Source: Kingdonia uniflora (taxonomy: Eukaryota; Streptophyta; Magnoliopsida; Ranunculales; Circaeasteraceae). Taken from it: a DNA stretch of 64,000 nucleotides. The notes beneath the pieces are model-generated. The model worked only from the letters and a program-made list of their open reading frames with translations. It was not told where the DNA came from and did not search any database. Positions 46,956 through 58,640 of the stretch are shown here, one piece after another. Within the stretch, counting starts at the first letter, position 1. The number at the start of each line of letters is the position of its first letter. The stretch is from NCBI GenBank assembly GCA_014058105.1, contig JACGCM010002285.1, positions 186,001 through 250,000 of the forward strand, given 5' to 3'. A program made the position numbers and the translations under genes.

Positions 46956-48543
46956 TGAGCTTTTGGAACCTTTTTCGACCTGCTATCAACTCTTTTCTTT
47001 CTACTCAGGCTGAGTCCCTCCAACGCAGTGTCTAGCTCAGTGTCCTTCGCAATTTCACCCAACAGATATTCCTTCCTCTCCACTTGCGACTTCATGCCTG
47101 AAATACACAATATTTTTTATTATTATCAACTGCAGTTATTAGTGAAATATAGAAATTATTCTATCTATGCATGGATACTTACTTTGTTTTACAGTTCTAA
47201 ACTGAAGGTCCAAAGGTTCTTCGTCATCTCTTTGAAGAGAATTACCCTTCACCCATATGATGTTGTCATTCCAGGTTCGACCTGCCATATTCAGATCGAA
47301 AAAACGATGTCGAGTTGCGCGCGCACAGAAATATGACCCCCCACTGGCCTTATAATTCTTCACCCCATAAAACTGCAAAACATCCTCAGGGGTTATCCTC
47401 CTTACTTTTCCCTCCTTTTCCCATTTTTCATTCAGATGATCACACACGGTTATTACCACCTACATATTCTCATTCAATTGAACAGGACATACCCTGATTG
47501 CGTTCATGATCCCCTTCGCCAAATTGGTAAGGGGAAGACTCAACCCATACTCTCCTTAAGCAAGGTAACACAAAAAACCCTTTGAGAGTTTACTCCGAAC
47601 ATCCCCATCAAAATATTCTAGCGAGATAGATTCATCTATACCCCTATCTCGTTTTTCAACTTCCAAATCAGCCAACAGATAAAAATACTCTTCCCCCACA
47701 ACTGGCGTACAACCCTTAAACTACCTATCGGCATATTCTACAATCTTACCTCAGTTCCCTCCTACAACCGCTTTAGCCTTACAGAACTCTCTAAAGGCAT
47801 TAGAACCAGGAGGGTACGATATCAATTGGCCAAGAAAACCCAAAAATTGTTCCGATCCTACATCCCTCCCACTATCAAACTCATTCGTCCGACCAGAGGT
47901 CGATACCACGCTAACAGATGAACTACCCATTTCCGCAACAAATTTTATAGGCAAGTTTTCAACCCTACACAAATGCCCCTCACGCTCGACCTACATACAG
48001 ATTAAGGTATCTATCATTCTCTCATCTATATATATATATCGATCATTTAAATACAACATATATCTTTAACATATTCAGTATATACGTCAACATATATTGC
48101 AGACATCTCTTCTAACCTTCAGTATCCAAGTAAGAATTGGCAGTAGCGCCAAGCCTTTCCCTCACAGTACTACTGTATAACTACCTATGTGATCCAGTAT
48201 CTTTCACCCTCTTCAACCGTTGATCACCTTCTGATAACTCCTTATCGAATCCCCTAATTTTTTGTCTTTCTCTCTGAGTGCTCTCCAAAAATTTTGAAGT
48301 TGAAAAATGTTTGATTGGAGACAAAAAAACACTATTTATCTTTTTTCTCTCAAGCTGCTGGCATTTATTGTGCCTCACACAAACCGTCCTTGATTTCAAA
48401 ACCGAGTCGTCCTTTCCACTCTCCATGTCAGGCGTCTTGTACCTTTTCAATAAAACTACTTTTCCATCATTACAACTCCCCTCATTTTTTAACATATATT
48501 TCTCTTCAGCTTTCATATCTTTTCCTGACCTTCCCACAATCAT
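46956..48543 (-). pseudogene. Antisense gene of Tat2, 5' part
   Basis: On the minus strand, exon-like pieces lie at 48543-48181 (MIVGRSGKDMKAEEKYMLKN, a basic region), 47985-47468 (CRVENLPIKFVAEMG, QLISYPPGSNAFREFC, with stops) and 47459-47187 (WNDNIIWVKGNSLQRDDEEP). A canonical intron is visible between about 47186 and 47102 (acaaagtaagtat donor, gtatttcag acceptor). The W-x-F/I-V-x-G pattern with later EEP recalls the gypsy-type transposon domain often found in antisense ORFs of Tat elements, but I cannot confirm this. The coding part continues past 46956 into 32391 once the CACTA element is left out of the reading. The start ATG at 48543 is a guess. Confidence 0.6.
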
Positions 48544-50626
48544 GATGACTCATTTTGTACGATGTCAGATTTTTATTTCCATAAATACAAAGCAAAAAAA
48601 ACTTGAAGCTTCTGCATTTCCATATTTTTGTTTATATATCCTTGTTTATCATACTTATAGTGATTGGCGTCATTTTCTACTCTGAACAAATTTTCAAAAT
48701 TATTCAAATTATTTGCTCAAACAGACTCAAACAGGTTTGCACCTAAAAAGGATCCATTTGACTTATACCTTTTCTGTTACATTCCAAACAATATTTTATG
48801 ATCAATGCTTTATACGACATCTATCGCATCCCTAGAAAACTGACAATATCGTCCCGTCACATTTTTCATTGATCTAACTTCAGTAATCAAACTAACCAAC
48901 CTCTATCGATCTACCAAAACCCTCACCAATCCGCAAAAGCATACCTCATAGAAATACAAGCATATTCAAGTTCCCTGTTCCTTACATCTAATCTCTTCCG
49001 CACTTCAGAAATTTTTAGCCAATCGTCCTTCCTCGGCCTGGCGAATCCTCTCAGGTCGAGTCCATACCACCCCCCTCCTCCATTTCTTACAGACCGTCCT
49101 ACCCGTATTTATACGTTTCTCACTCTCCCCTCAAAACTTGATTTTTAACTTGAATCTCGCAATAGCAAACACAGAATCTCGGAACAAACTATTTGAACTT
49201 ATCCCATCAGAGGCACATATATTAGTTACTATATTCGACCTTGTTTTACCAATCGAACTATCAAAGCTCGAATTACCACGATTACGTTCGAAATAGTACC
49301 TACAATTTTACTCCCTCATCTATTTAATAACACAAATCCTCCTTACATCGCAACTTCATTGCCAACACTACTTATCTCAGTTCGAGCGTTACAACAACAT
49401 TGTTCTCGTTACTTATAAACTATTGTTCATTTTAAATGCCCTGCATGATTCAGTTCGATTCTCGAAATTTATTTATATATATATAGATTATTTAATGACA
49501 ACTTTTATTTATAGCGAAAAAACATTACATAAGATTTACAGATAACAAGTTTTTCAGCACATCGATCTCAAGAATACAACGAACTATTATCCGCCCAGCA
49601 CTGAAACTCCAGGTACTTTAAAAATAACATGTTTTTGTCTATTTATTAAAAGTAACAGGTCATTCAGGCATGCCGAGACATCAGGTCCTCCAGTTCTTCT
49701 TGCTTCAATGATCTTTCACCCTGATGCAAAGCAGAAATTAGAACCAACAACAAGCTTCCCTCAAATGAGTCTGGTCGAAGTCTAGTCGAATTTCAAATAT
49801 AAACTATACAAGCGGTAGACTCAGTACTGGCACTAACTCTCCAACCTGAAGGTCTTCTGAGCGCCAAGACATGATGGAAATACAGAAGCAGACTCTAACT
49901 GGTTGTCTTCCACCTCCACTACCATCACCCCCTCCTCTGAAATCGCCACCCAGTGAGCCCGACCTTAGAATCTATGGTGACACAAGAAATCAGCATATCC
50001 GCCCCGCAGATACACCTATCCCTGCATATGAAGCCCTAACTTTGTCTTCCGCAAGAGTACGGAGACAGTCCCACCAGTCATCGCCTGTCACGATGATGAC
50101 TTGAAACCTCCACCTACAGTAGAATTCCTCCTCAGCTTCAACCGCTTTATCTCCCGACAAACCTTGATATATCGGAGGAATAGGAGCAGGTATCGACATC
50201 TCCTAGGAATAATCACCAAAGTATTTCAACTTCAACCTCTGCATTTCAAAAGCGATCATTTCTTCAAGTACCATACTGCGAGTCTTCACCATTAGTAGTA
50301 CTTTTCAAGAAATTGCAAACAAAAGACAAGCATACTCTGCCCTCAAATCCGGTTCAGGTATCCTTTAAATAACCCAACATTTAATGTGCAGGTACATTTT
50401 ACGTAGCGTCATCATTCCCTGTAGATGCAACTTTTTACGTCATAACTGTCACATACATCTAAAACAACATCCTCATTAAATGCACGTCGTTTTCCAATAA
50501 CCGCGTCCTTCCACACATTCAAAGCCCTCATTATTCCTTTTCAGCTATCAAAGATTTCAACCTAGATTACAAGGTTGACCATTTCTCAACCAAAGCCACT
50601 CATGACTTCGGTTGCGAGGGGGCGAT
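48544..50626. other. Tat2 region between antisense gene and 3' LTR
   Basis: About 2 kb that should hold the promoter of the antisense gene on the minus strand. No recognised gene is present. A proline-rich plus frame at 49871-50104 (PPPLPSPPPLKSPPSEP) faces a minus frame at 49990-50199. Neither has recognisable homology, and one is likely a shadow of the other. The purine tract gttgcgagggggcgat precedes the LTR at 50627. Confidence 0.5.
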
Positions 50627-51153
50627 TGTAGGGTCTTATCCCTCGTTCTCACTCGAAGTCGAGCTCACCCAGTTCGAATTACCTCCATCTCAGGCTCACG
50701 CAATTTTAACACTCCAGTCAAAGACACCGGTCTCTCACGAACTACTCAAAAATGTGGACCAAACTACAAACTTGTCAGTTATCCAGTCAACTGCCACTAA
50801 CCACATAATTTGGAAAACATGCTCCAGTACGATGAAGAGTTGTGGGGCAGGCCTATATAAAGGAAGGGTTCTAAAAGAGACAGGGACGGGAAAAATTACA
50901 CATACTTCTTATTTACGAGATTCAAAGCATTTATATATTGAGAGATCACTTGTAATAAAGATATCTGCCTCAAGCAATAAAGATACTTTCACAAAAACCC
51001 TCCATACGAGGTCGTAGTTTTTACCTATTCTGAGGTTTTCCACGCTAAAACCATTTGTTTCAATTCTTACTTTACTTTAGAATATTGCTACAGGTTCATT
51101 GGTGTGATAACAAATTCCAAACTATTTCGAGCTTACAGAATTTGGCCATCACA
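50627..51153 (+). repeat. Tat2 3' LTR
   Basis: It starts TGTAGGGTCTTATCC and ends GGCCATCACA, 527 bp, with TATATAAA at 50854-50861 as in the left copy. Confidence 0.93.
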
Positions 51154-51598
51154 CCGAGGGAATTCTTAAAGATTTACATGAAGGGACTTGTGGCCCCCAT
51201 ACCGTAGGATGATCCCTCGCAAATAGAGCAATTATGCAAAGTATTTTCTGGCCAGGCGGAGGAATACTCATACAAATGTGATACATGTCAACGATATGGT
51301 AACCAAATACGAGCTCCTCCACTCGAACTTCACGCTAGCAAAGTTTGTTGGCCCTTCAAACGGTGGGCACTAGATCTCGTGGGAGAATTCCCAAATACAT
51401 TGGGTAATCACAAATTCTTACTCTTAGTGACAAATAAATTTACGAAGTGGGTCGAAATAGTTCCCCTTTGTCGTACTTGAGAAGAATAAGTCATCGCATT
51501 TATCTGGGATCATATCATCGCAATATTTGGTTGCCTCCACGTAAATCGTATCGATAACGGGCAGCAATTCATTGAAAAAAAAAGTAGTGGCTTTCGCG
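51154..51598 (+). pseudogene. Tat3 integrase, continuation after Tat2
   Basis: After the CCGAG duplication the reading continues with LHEGTCGPHTVG and FWPG, then CDTCQRYGNQIRAPPLELHA, WPFKRWALDLVGEFPNT and RIDNGQQFIEK. These are the zinc finger and the first two catalytic Asp regions of a Tat integrase, at the exact place where Tat3 broke off at 23619. Stops occur at 51208 and 51478. The homology ends near 51598, before the catalytic Glu, without any 3' LTR. Confidence 0.85.
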
Positions 51599-52066
51599 TT
51601 CTCTTCTGGTACGTTGTATAATAGATGGTGTAGAGAGTCTTGAATTGGTGCGGGTCAATGGATTCGGTAAGGTAGACACCTCGGGTTCCCTTAGTTGCCT
51701 TTCATATTCCCTTCTAGCACATTATGCAATCGATCGATTAGAGAGTTCTGAATTATTATTCCTAACGTGATTAATTAGGTTAGGTGCATTCATCGTGATA
51801 CCGCTAAGGGCTAAAGGTGGTAGGAGTTGTGCTTCCGTGATGTTATTATGAGCATGAGGATTGGCCACTTCAGTATTTGTAGCTTCTCTATTTATTTTAT
51901 CATTTAAATTCTAGGCAACAGATTCAAAGGGATGGTTTGGTAGATCTTGGCCAAACAATGCATGTTCCCTTAGTTGTCTCTCACGTTCACTCCTAGTATG
52001 TTGTGCAATTGATCGTCGAGAGAGGCCAGAATTGGTATGATTAGCAGATATGGTGTTGGGTGTCTC

Positions 52067-52241
52067 CTAATTAATTAGTAAAAAGATTAAACATAAGTAA
52101 AACACCTTAGCACTCAGTGTCTAATATTAATGAGTAAGTATTACTAAGACTAAGTACCAAGACTTTATCATTTATGAACTAACTGTCTAAGATGAATGAA
52201 TATTGTAAAAAATTAATGAGTAAAATGACTAAGATATAGTA
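52067..52241. repeat. Direct repeat, copy 1
   Basis: It begins ctaattaattag and includes aaaagattaaacataagtaaaacacc and aagatatagtattg. It matches 52487-52665 at well over 90 percent by eye. Confidence 0.9.
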
Positions 52242-52480
52242 TTGTGTTAATCCTAATGAATCTAAAAGTGCCACTTTATAAATCTCAAATAATCTGACCA
52301 TCCATCCTTTGTGTTAGTTTGCCACATGTCTGTGTATCTATTTTACGTTTATTGGGATTACGGTCCAAACTTTATTTTCCTTTTGCGCACAATAATCTTT
52401 CAAGGTTTTAATTCTACTCAACAATTCATGACTTTCGTAAAATTCTAAATATGGTGGATGAGATTGATTTTGCTTATATC
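52242..52480 (+). repeat. Left arm of a long inverted repeat
   Basis: It starts ttgtgttaatcctaatg and ends gattttgcttatatc. The reverse complement is at 53132-53325, with about 45 bp missing from the right arm. Confidence 0.88.
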
Positions 52481-52486
52481 TTTTTA

Positions 52487-52665
52487 CTAATTAATTAATA
52501 AAAAGATTAAACATAAGTAAAACACCTTAGCACTCAATGTCTAATATTAATGAGTAAGTATTACTAAGACTAAGTACTAAGTCTTTATCATCTATGAACT
52601 TACTATCTAAGATGAATGAGTACTATATAAAATTAATGAGTAAAATGACTAAGATATGGTATTGG
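52487..52665. repeat. Direct repeat, copy 2
   Basis: It has the same word order as 52067-52241, 420 bp downstream. The two copies bracket the left arm of the inverted repeat. Confidence 0.9.
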
Positions 52666-53131
52666 GTGACTCATAAATTCAAAAACTCGGAAACCCCAAT
52701 TCTGAGACTCTATACCTTCAAATCAGAAACTCAGATATCCATGTACAATTCAGAATCTCATAAACCCCATTTAGAATATATGATGGCTAAAGTAAAACAT
52801 ACGTACTTACCTCTGGAATATGGTTGTTATTCGCCATAGGAGTAAACCACTAAACAAAATTCAAAGTAAAACACAAAACATTACTCAACATAATGCATAG
52901 TTTCATAAGGGCAAATAAAAATAATTGCAAAGGAAATAAACAGTACCTCGTTTGTTAGAAGCGAGATTTTTTCTTCGAGATCGCACCTTCTTTGAGGTTT
53001 CAGACCAACCTAACTTTGAACCCTACAACCCAAAAATGAAACCACCAAAAACTCAAGAAGATACAAAAGTATAGGGAAATTCAAAACCATGAAATAAAAA
53101 ATAACAACAATTTAACTCGAACAACAAAGAA

Positions 53132-53325
53132 GATATAAGCAAAATCAATCTCATCTACCATATTTACAATTTTATGAAGCGCAAAAGGAAAATTAAGTTT
53201 GAAACATAATCCCAATAAAAGTAAAATAGATACACAGACATGTGCCAAACTAGCACAAAGGATGGATGGTCAGATTATTTGAGATTTATAAAGTGACCCT
53301 TTTAGATCCATTAGGATTAACACAA
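53132..53325 (-). repeat. Right arm of the long inverted repeat
   Basis: It starts gatataagcaaaatcaatctc and ends ggattaacacaa, pairing with the left arm at 52242-52480. Confidence 0.88.
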
Positions 53326-53391
53326 CTTGAAAAGGGGGGGGTGTAGGATTGTTGTAAATGAAATAACATGGTATGTGTTTATACCTATTAA

Positions 53392-53900
53392 TCCCACTTG
53401 GAAACATATTAAGATGTTGGTGAAGGTATCATCATACTTATGTAATGCTCTAAAAATTTAAATATCAAACTATTCAGAAAGCACAATTCAGAAACTCAAA
53501 AATTCATAAACTCAACCCAAATTTTGCAAAATTCCAACCCAACATTGAGGGAGTCTGCAATCTTTGAGCTCTTCCTCTATCATTGTTGGAAAACTCAGAA
53601 ACTCAGAAATTCATACACCATTTAATGTAAAGAAAGAAGTTTAGATATTGGACAAAAACACAATTCATAAAACACAATTCTGAAAACTCACCAACATACA
53701 ACAATTTTGAAAAATATTGGATTGAGCTACATAATCATTCTAACAGATTCTACTACCCCTTCCCGATAATACTACAACGATGCATAATTCAGAAACATTG
53801 TATTCTATCAACCCCACTTGGAAACATATTAAGATGTTGGTGAAACAATTCAAAAAACACAATTTAACCCCACTTGGAAACATATTAAGATGTTGGTAAA
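53392..53900. repeat. Dispersed 30-bp repeat, three copies
   Basis: The phrase ccacttggaaacatattaag plus atgttggt occurs near 53392, 53812 and 53869. The rest of 53400-54180 is AT-rich and has no recognised gene. Confidence 0.85.
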
Positions 53901-54171
53901 ACAATTCAGAAAATACAATTCATAAACAATTCAGAAATACAAAAATTACCTGCAAATCATAATCTCATAAACCCCATTAAGATAGAGAGAGACCACCAAT
54001 CCCAGACCTAGAATCGAGTGATAAGCCAGCAATCAATCAAATTCCCACAAAAAATAAACCTTATCACAACTGCAATCAATCAAACAAATACCACAAAACA
54101 CTTGAATACGAAGACTTCAATCAAATTCCCACAAAAAATAAACTTTATCACAGCTGCAATCGAAAACAACC

Positions 54172-54575
54172 TAGAGAGAAGGGGGTGAAGTAGACCACCT
54201 TCAAATCACTGAGTTTCGCTAAGTTTCCTCTTGAACCTTATCACACCTAAAATCAGAAATTCAATCAAATCAGAGATCAATCTAGAGAGATAAAAGGAGA
54301 AGGAGGTGAAGTAGATCACCTTTAAATCGCTGAGTTTCGTTGAGTTTCCTCCTGAACCTTATCACACCTAAAATCAGAAATTCAATCAAATTAGAGATCA
54401 ATCTAGAGAGATAAGAGGAGAAGGAGGTGAAGTAGACCACCTTCAAATCGCTAGGTTTCGCTGAGTTTCCTCTTGAACCTTATCAGACCTAAAATCAGAG
54501 AGATAAGAGGAGAAGGAGGTGAAGTAGACCACCTTCAAATCTCTAACTTTCGCTTAGTTTCGTTGGGTTTCGTTG
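54172..54575. repeat. 121-bp tandem array, about 3.5 copies
   Basis: The phrase ggtgaagtaga recurs at 54184, 54305, 54426 and 54518 (steps of 121, 121 and 92). The units carry gagtttcctcctgaacctta and agaaattcaatcaaat. The following 54576-54700 stretch is GA-rich on the plus strand and might be the CT-rich 5' leader of the minus-strand fragment at 51598-53022. Confidence 0.9.
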
Positions 54576-54699
54576 TTGGCAAATAGAGAGACGATTATGA
54601 GTTGGAGAGAGGGCATGGAGGAAAGGGAGAGAGAGATACGTAAGTTAAAGACGTGGTGAGTAAGAGAGACTTGAGGGTTTTAGACTAAACTACGTCTTT

Positions 54700-55200
54700 A
54701 CCCTTTCTCTTCTAATAGGTAAAAAGATTTGGACCGTCCATCGCGTCCTGTCATAAAATCTCAGCCCCTCTTTATCTTTCTCAGGCTGGCGAACTTGTCT
54801 ATATGAAAAACACCATTCTTGGATAATATATAGATAACTATAAGTTCCAACACGGGCGTAGCCACATTTTTCCAACTGACACTTTTACTAAAATGTTTTA
54901 ATGGGGAAATCATCTAAATGCATTGGACCTACACAAGTGGCTTGGTCCCACAAGTATAATGGTTCTAATGAACTATTTCCCCATGCATGTGTGGGTTTAT
55001 GTATAAATTATGCTCCATTTCTGGTGATATCACTCCCTTGGTTATGTTGGGCTCAGGGCATAATGATTTTGCAAACAAAGGTTAGATGACTAAATATTTA
55101 CCCTATAAGACCATACTTTGTGCTTTCTAGTCTAGAAATGGACGGATCTCACATTTTAACTCAATCAAAGATAGACTCCAATACCAAAAAAAGATTACTT
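54700..55200. other. Spacer without recognised gene
   Basis: Two frames of about 60 residues (54690-54875 minus, 54901-55089 plus) have no recognisable features. I see nothing firm here. Confidence 0.5.
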
Positions 55201-55348
55201 CTTCTTTAACAATAGCAATACAACTACAAGTCATTTCACCCATCCCAGCTGATATTGACATTACAAACTTTGTTCAGCCTCTTTACATCTCAGAAATTGC
55301 GCAAGGACTTAATCTACCTCCAACCATTATGATTTTCTAACCTTACAC

Positions 55349-55669
55349 ATGGATTTAGCTTTGTGTTTTCTATTTTCTGTAATTCAACACCAAAATCGAA
55401 TAGAGGAGCTATCTAAGGAATGCAATATTATGCTTCCATTTCATCTTTATGGTTACGAATTGGATACTTTGAGCTTAAAGAGACTTGTTTTAGCCCATTT
55501 CGAAGGCAATCAAGGCATTCTTAAAATGACATACATTGTTTCGCGTAAGAAATTCAATTCAAGCAAGAATAATCCTTATCGCATTGTTACAATAACATAT
55601 GGAGTAGAACCAGTACTTGCGTATTTTAGAGATTACAGAAAATGTCACCCCTCCTCTTTTTTCATTTGA
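55349..55669 (+). CDS. Unrecognised ORF of 106 residues
   Basis: The frame starts with a hydrophobic stretch (MDLALCFLFSVI) and goes on with a mixed, globular-looking composition: ELSKECNIMLPFHLYGYELD, TLSLKRLVLAHFEGN and NPYRIVTITYGVEPVLAYF. Upstream on the same strand, about 55207-55340, another frame reads ITNFVQPLYISEIAQGLNLP before a stop, so this may be the tail of a longer, broken gene. I do not recognise a family. The composition is less biased than chance AT-rich sequence, which is why it is listed, but there is no promoter, partner or homologue in the window. Confidence 0.3.
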   Translation: MDLALCFLFSVIQHQNRIEELSKECNIMLPFHLYGYELDTLSLKRLVLAHFEGNQGILKMTYIVSRKKFNSSKNNPYRIVTITYGVEPVLAYFRDYRKCHPSSFFI

Positions 55670-55991
55670 AGATTACCTGCCTTCCATGTCCCTGGAGTTT
55701 AAAGATTACATAGGGTTGATTGGGGAAGACATGAAGACAAAACAATGACATAGTCTTTCTGTTGTCGATCAACATATTACTTGTATGCTAACATTTGAAT
55801 ATCGCAAAAGGACAAAAATTACTTGTTTCATCTTTTGCATTTAGTTTATGCAGGTTAAGCGAATGTCGAAGATGTAAAAAGCTTCGTATAATTATAATTA
55901 TTGAGACTTGAGTAAATAATGAATGCATTCTCATAACTAATCTTAAGAATGCCGTTCTTACTTTGTTTATTTGTACTGCCTTTGTGGTAGT

Positions 55992-56332
55992 CTCTTTGTA
56001 AGTTAATCTGGTCAAAATCTATAAATAGCCAGGGCTAAAATCATGACACAAGTATCTACCATGTAGTTATTTTCTCGGACAAATTTTAAGATGGCAATTT
56101 TTTGGCAAAGAAAAATAAAATTCAAGAACGATCTCAAATTTGTACCTCAACGCTGTTCTCTTTGAAAGAAGTTAATCTGGTTAAATGCTATATACAGCCA
56201 GGGCTGAAACCACAACAAAAGTATATATCGTGTAGTTATTTTCTCAGACAAATTTTGAGAAGGCAATTTTTTGGCAAAGGAAAAAAATGCAAGAATGATC
56301 TTAAATTTTTACTATTAATTATTTCTTGAATT
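55992..56332. repeat. Tandem duplication, about 169 bp
   Basis: Two copies start with agttaatctggt at 56001 and 56170 and share tgtagttattttctc and ggcaattttttggcaaag. They differ at many positions, so the duplication is old. The rest of 55670-56473 holds no gene that I recognise. Confidence 0.88.
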
Positions 56333-56473
56333 CTTGGAATAGTAAACCCAAAACATACTAAATCATTTAAATACCACAATCGTAGAGACAAGCACATTCA
56401 AAAAGGCCATTCCCCACATAAACTTTACTGCCATTAAATTGTTCATAGTATTGTTTACCGCTATCTGAGATAT

Positions 56474-57112
56474 TGAGGAGTGAACTCGAATTAGGTTCGT
56501 TAATGTTCATTGGAGTTCGTAGAATGAATGAGGATCGAAGATGGAAGGAAAAGATTATGAATATGTTTTTTTAGTGTTTTGTTCGAATAAACACATCTAT
56601 TCGAACAGTAGAGGCAGAACAAGTTTTATTCAAATAGACTTTTAAGTTTGTTAAGTCTTTAGAATAGAAGTGTCAGAACACGTTCTGTTCAAATAGGCTT
56701 TGAAGTATGTTCACATAGACTTTGAAAACTCAGTTTTAGAAATTTGAAAAGGAGACGTTGGCTTGCCTTGTGATTTATACTTTGAGTTCTAATTGATCTC
56801 ATAATCTCCCAACTATATAAGGATACTTAGTGTATTTCTTAGGTTATCTTGAGTGAGTTTAATCCTAGAGAGAACTAGGGTTTGTGAGATTCATTGAAGC
56901 TTCTAGGAAGCTTGGAGAGATCAATTGTAACCTTTTGATTTATAGCGAATTATTCGCAGGGAGTTGTTTTTTATTCGAAAAAAATTTCCACTTCCCTCCT
57001 ACATGTAAATCTGGGTTTGTTCGTTTTGTTCTTCGTTGTTTATTCCTTGTTCGGCAATTTCTGTGATTTATTCTTATCATAGAAGAGAGATTAGCTACCT
57101 TAATTCTCAGCA
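56474..57112 (+). repeat. Copia C1 5' LTR
   Basis: It runs from TGAGGAGTGAACTCG to TTCTCAGCA. It is similar to the LTR that starts at 63690 and to the inverted LTR at 58649-59280. It contains several ttcgaacag words. Confidence 0.75.
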
Positions 57113-57159
57113 ACTAGTATCAGAGAACTTGTTCTATGGCTTGGGTGGTGAAGAACGAT

Positions 57160-58640
57160 GGATGACGAAGAAAAATTGAAGACCGCGAAGTTCAATGGTT
57201 TGAATTTTGGAGTGTAGAAGATGCAGATAGAAAATTATCTCTATCAAAAAGATTTTAATTTACCACTGGGTGTGATTGAGTTGAAGTCGACAGATCATCA
57301 TGTTACAAAGTGGGAGCACCTGGATCGCAAGGCGCTTGGAACCGTTAAGTCAGCGCTATAATCTCAAATTTAACATATGATCTCCAAAGTTGGGATAACG
57401 AAGGAGTTTATAGATAATTTATCCTCTATGTACTCGGAATCATCCGGGGCAAATAAGGTACATCTCTTACACTGCTTATTTACTTTAAAAATAAAATACA
57501 ATGGTAGTGTGCAAGCTCATATTAGTTAGTTCAATAGTATTCATGGTCAACTTGAATCTGTGAAAATCACTTTTATCGAGGAGGTGTGAACGTGGGCTAT
57601 TTTGAGGTAGATGCTAGAGAGCTGGGAAAAGTTTATTATAGTTATGAGCAATTTATCGAGGAAGGAAGCAATTAAATTTGATACTATAGTCTCATTGATT
57701 ATGAGTGAAGATAATAAGCGTAAATCATCTTAATCCTTTTCAAGTTCAAACGGCAGTGTGTTAAACATTAAGGAAAGAGGGAGGTTCTATAGAAAGTAGC
57801 AAAAGAATGGAAGATGTCATTCATAGTTAAGAGGAAAGTCCAAGTCACCTGGTGCATTTGGGCCATGTGGAAAGAATGGTCACTTCAGGCGTAATTATAA
57901 TTCTTTCAAGAAATTTAATGATGAGGAAAAGGATGCAATGAACCTCATTGAGAAGGTTAGTTCTGATAAGGCTTTACTTTTTTTGTACGACAATGTTAAC
58001 GAGTCATGAATAGTTGATTCGGGTGTTTCATTTCATACTACTGTAAACGTAGGTTTCCTAGCCAATATTGTTAAAGGCGACTTCAGTACAATTTTCCTTG
58101 CAGATAAGAGTGTATATTTAATTACTGGAAAGGGAAATGCTAGGTTAAAATTGTCTTCAGGGACAACGTTGATTTTGAAGAATGTACGACTTGTACCGAA
58201 ATTAGGGCATAACCTTATCTTGGTTAGCCAATTAGTAGATAATGGTGGATATGTAAACACCTTTGGCGATAATTTCTAGAAGGTCACAGAGGGAGCTATG
58301 GTAGTAGCTCGGGGCTTTAGGCAATGAATGTTGTATACAACGTGAGGCATAATTTCTATATAACTACTCCAGGGATTGATACAAGTACTTGGCACAAACG
58401 GATTAGTTACATGAATTAGAAAGGGAAGAAGATGATGGTTAGTTAGGGAAAGCTAGAGGGTCGTGATGAGACTGATCTTAAGTTTTGGGAAGAGTGTGGT
58501 CTTCCTAAACATAAGAAGTTTAGTTTTAAAATAACCGGAAGATCAAGGAAACCTAAAAGGCTAGATCTTGTTCATACAGATGTTTGGGGGCCAACCAAGG
58601 TATCTTTTCTTGGTGGTTCTCATTATTATGTTAGTCTTTC
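57160..58640 (+). pseudogene. Copia C1 Gag, protease and integrase start
   Basis: Reading from ATG 57160: AKFNGLNFGV, YLYQKDFNLPLGVIE, VGITKEFIDNLSSMY and the zinc knuckle CGKNGHFRRNY (57868-57900). Next come the protease with IVDSGVSFHTT (58011) and NARLKLSSGTTLILKNVRLV, and the integrase entry ILFIQMFGGQP (58570). Over a dozen stops interrupt it. It matches Copia C2 closely but retains the zinc knuckle that C2 has lost. Gag would form particles and the protease would process Gag-Pol. Confidence 0.82.

Larger units (their letters stand above)
23620..51153 (+). mobile_element. Tat2: Tat element with both LTRs, 27.5 kb including nested insertions
   Basis: It has two LTRs (23620-24186 and 50627-51153), a flanking 5-bp duplication CCGAG (23615-23619 and 51154-51158), a primer site after the left LTR and a purine tract before the right LTR. 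After subtracting the CACTA insertion (14564 bp) the element itself is about 13 kb. It carries gag-pol on the plus strand, a tandem array and an antisense gene. The middle of gag has been lost. Confidence 0.93.
51598..53022 (-). pseudogene. Unrecognised spliced gene fragment with repeated SIAQ motif
   Basis: Three exons on the minus strand are supported by splice borders: 53022-52947 (acceptor ggttgtag, donor gtactg), 52849-52811 (acceptor tttgtttag, donor gtaagt) and 52066-51598 (acceptor aattaattag). ATG 52837 begins MANNNHIPE and joins in phase to ETPNTISANHTNSG. The last exon repeats a motif three times in one frame: LSRRSIAQHTRSERERQLRE, LSNRSIA-stop-CARREYERQLRE and LSTPSIIQRTRRERESH. 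Stops lie at 51911 and within the second copy (about 51723). The gene is cut at 51598 by the Tat3 junction. I do not know the family; the Arg/Glu-rich linker before plant Helitron helicases is one possibility. Confidence 0.5.

Noticed and set aside
49871..50199. Proline-rich gene upstream of the Tat2 3' LTR
   Set aside because: Overlapping frames on both strands, no homologue in Tat1 within the window, and low-complexity composition.
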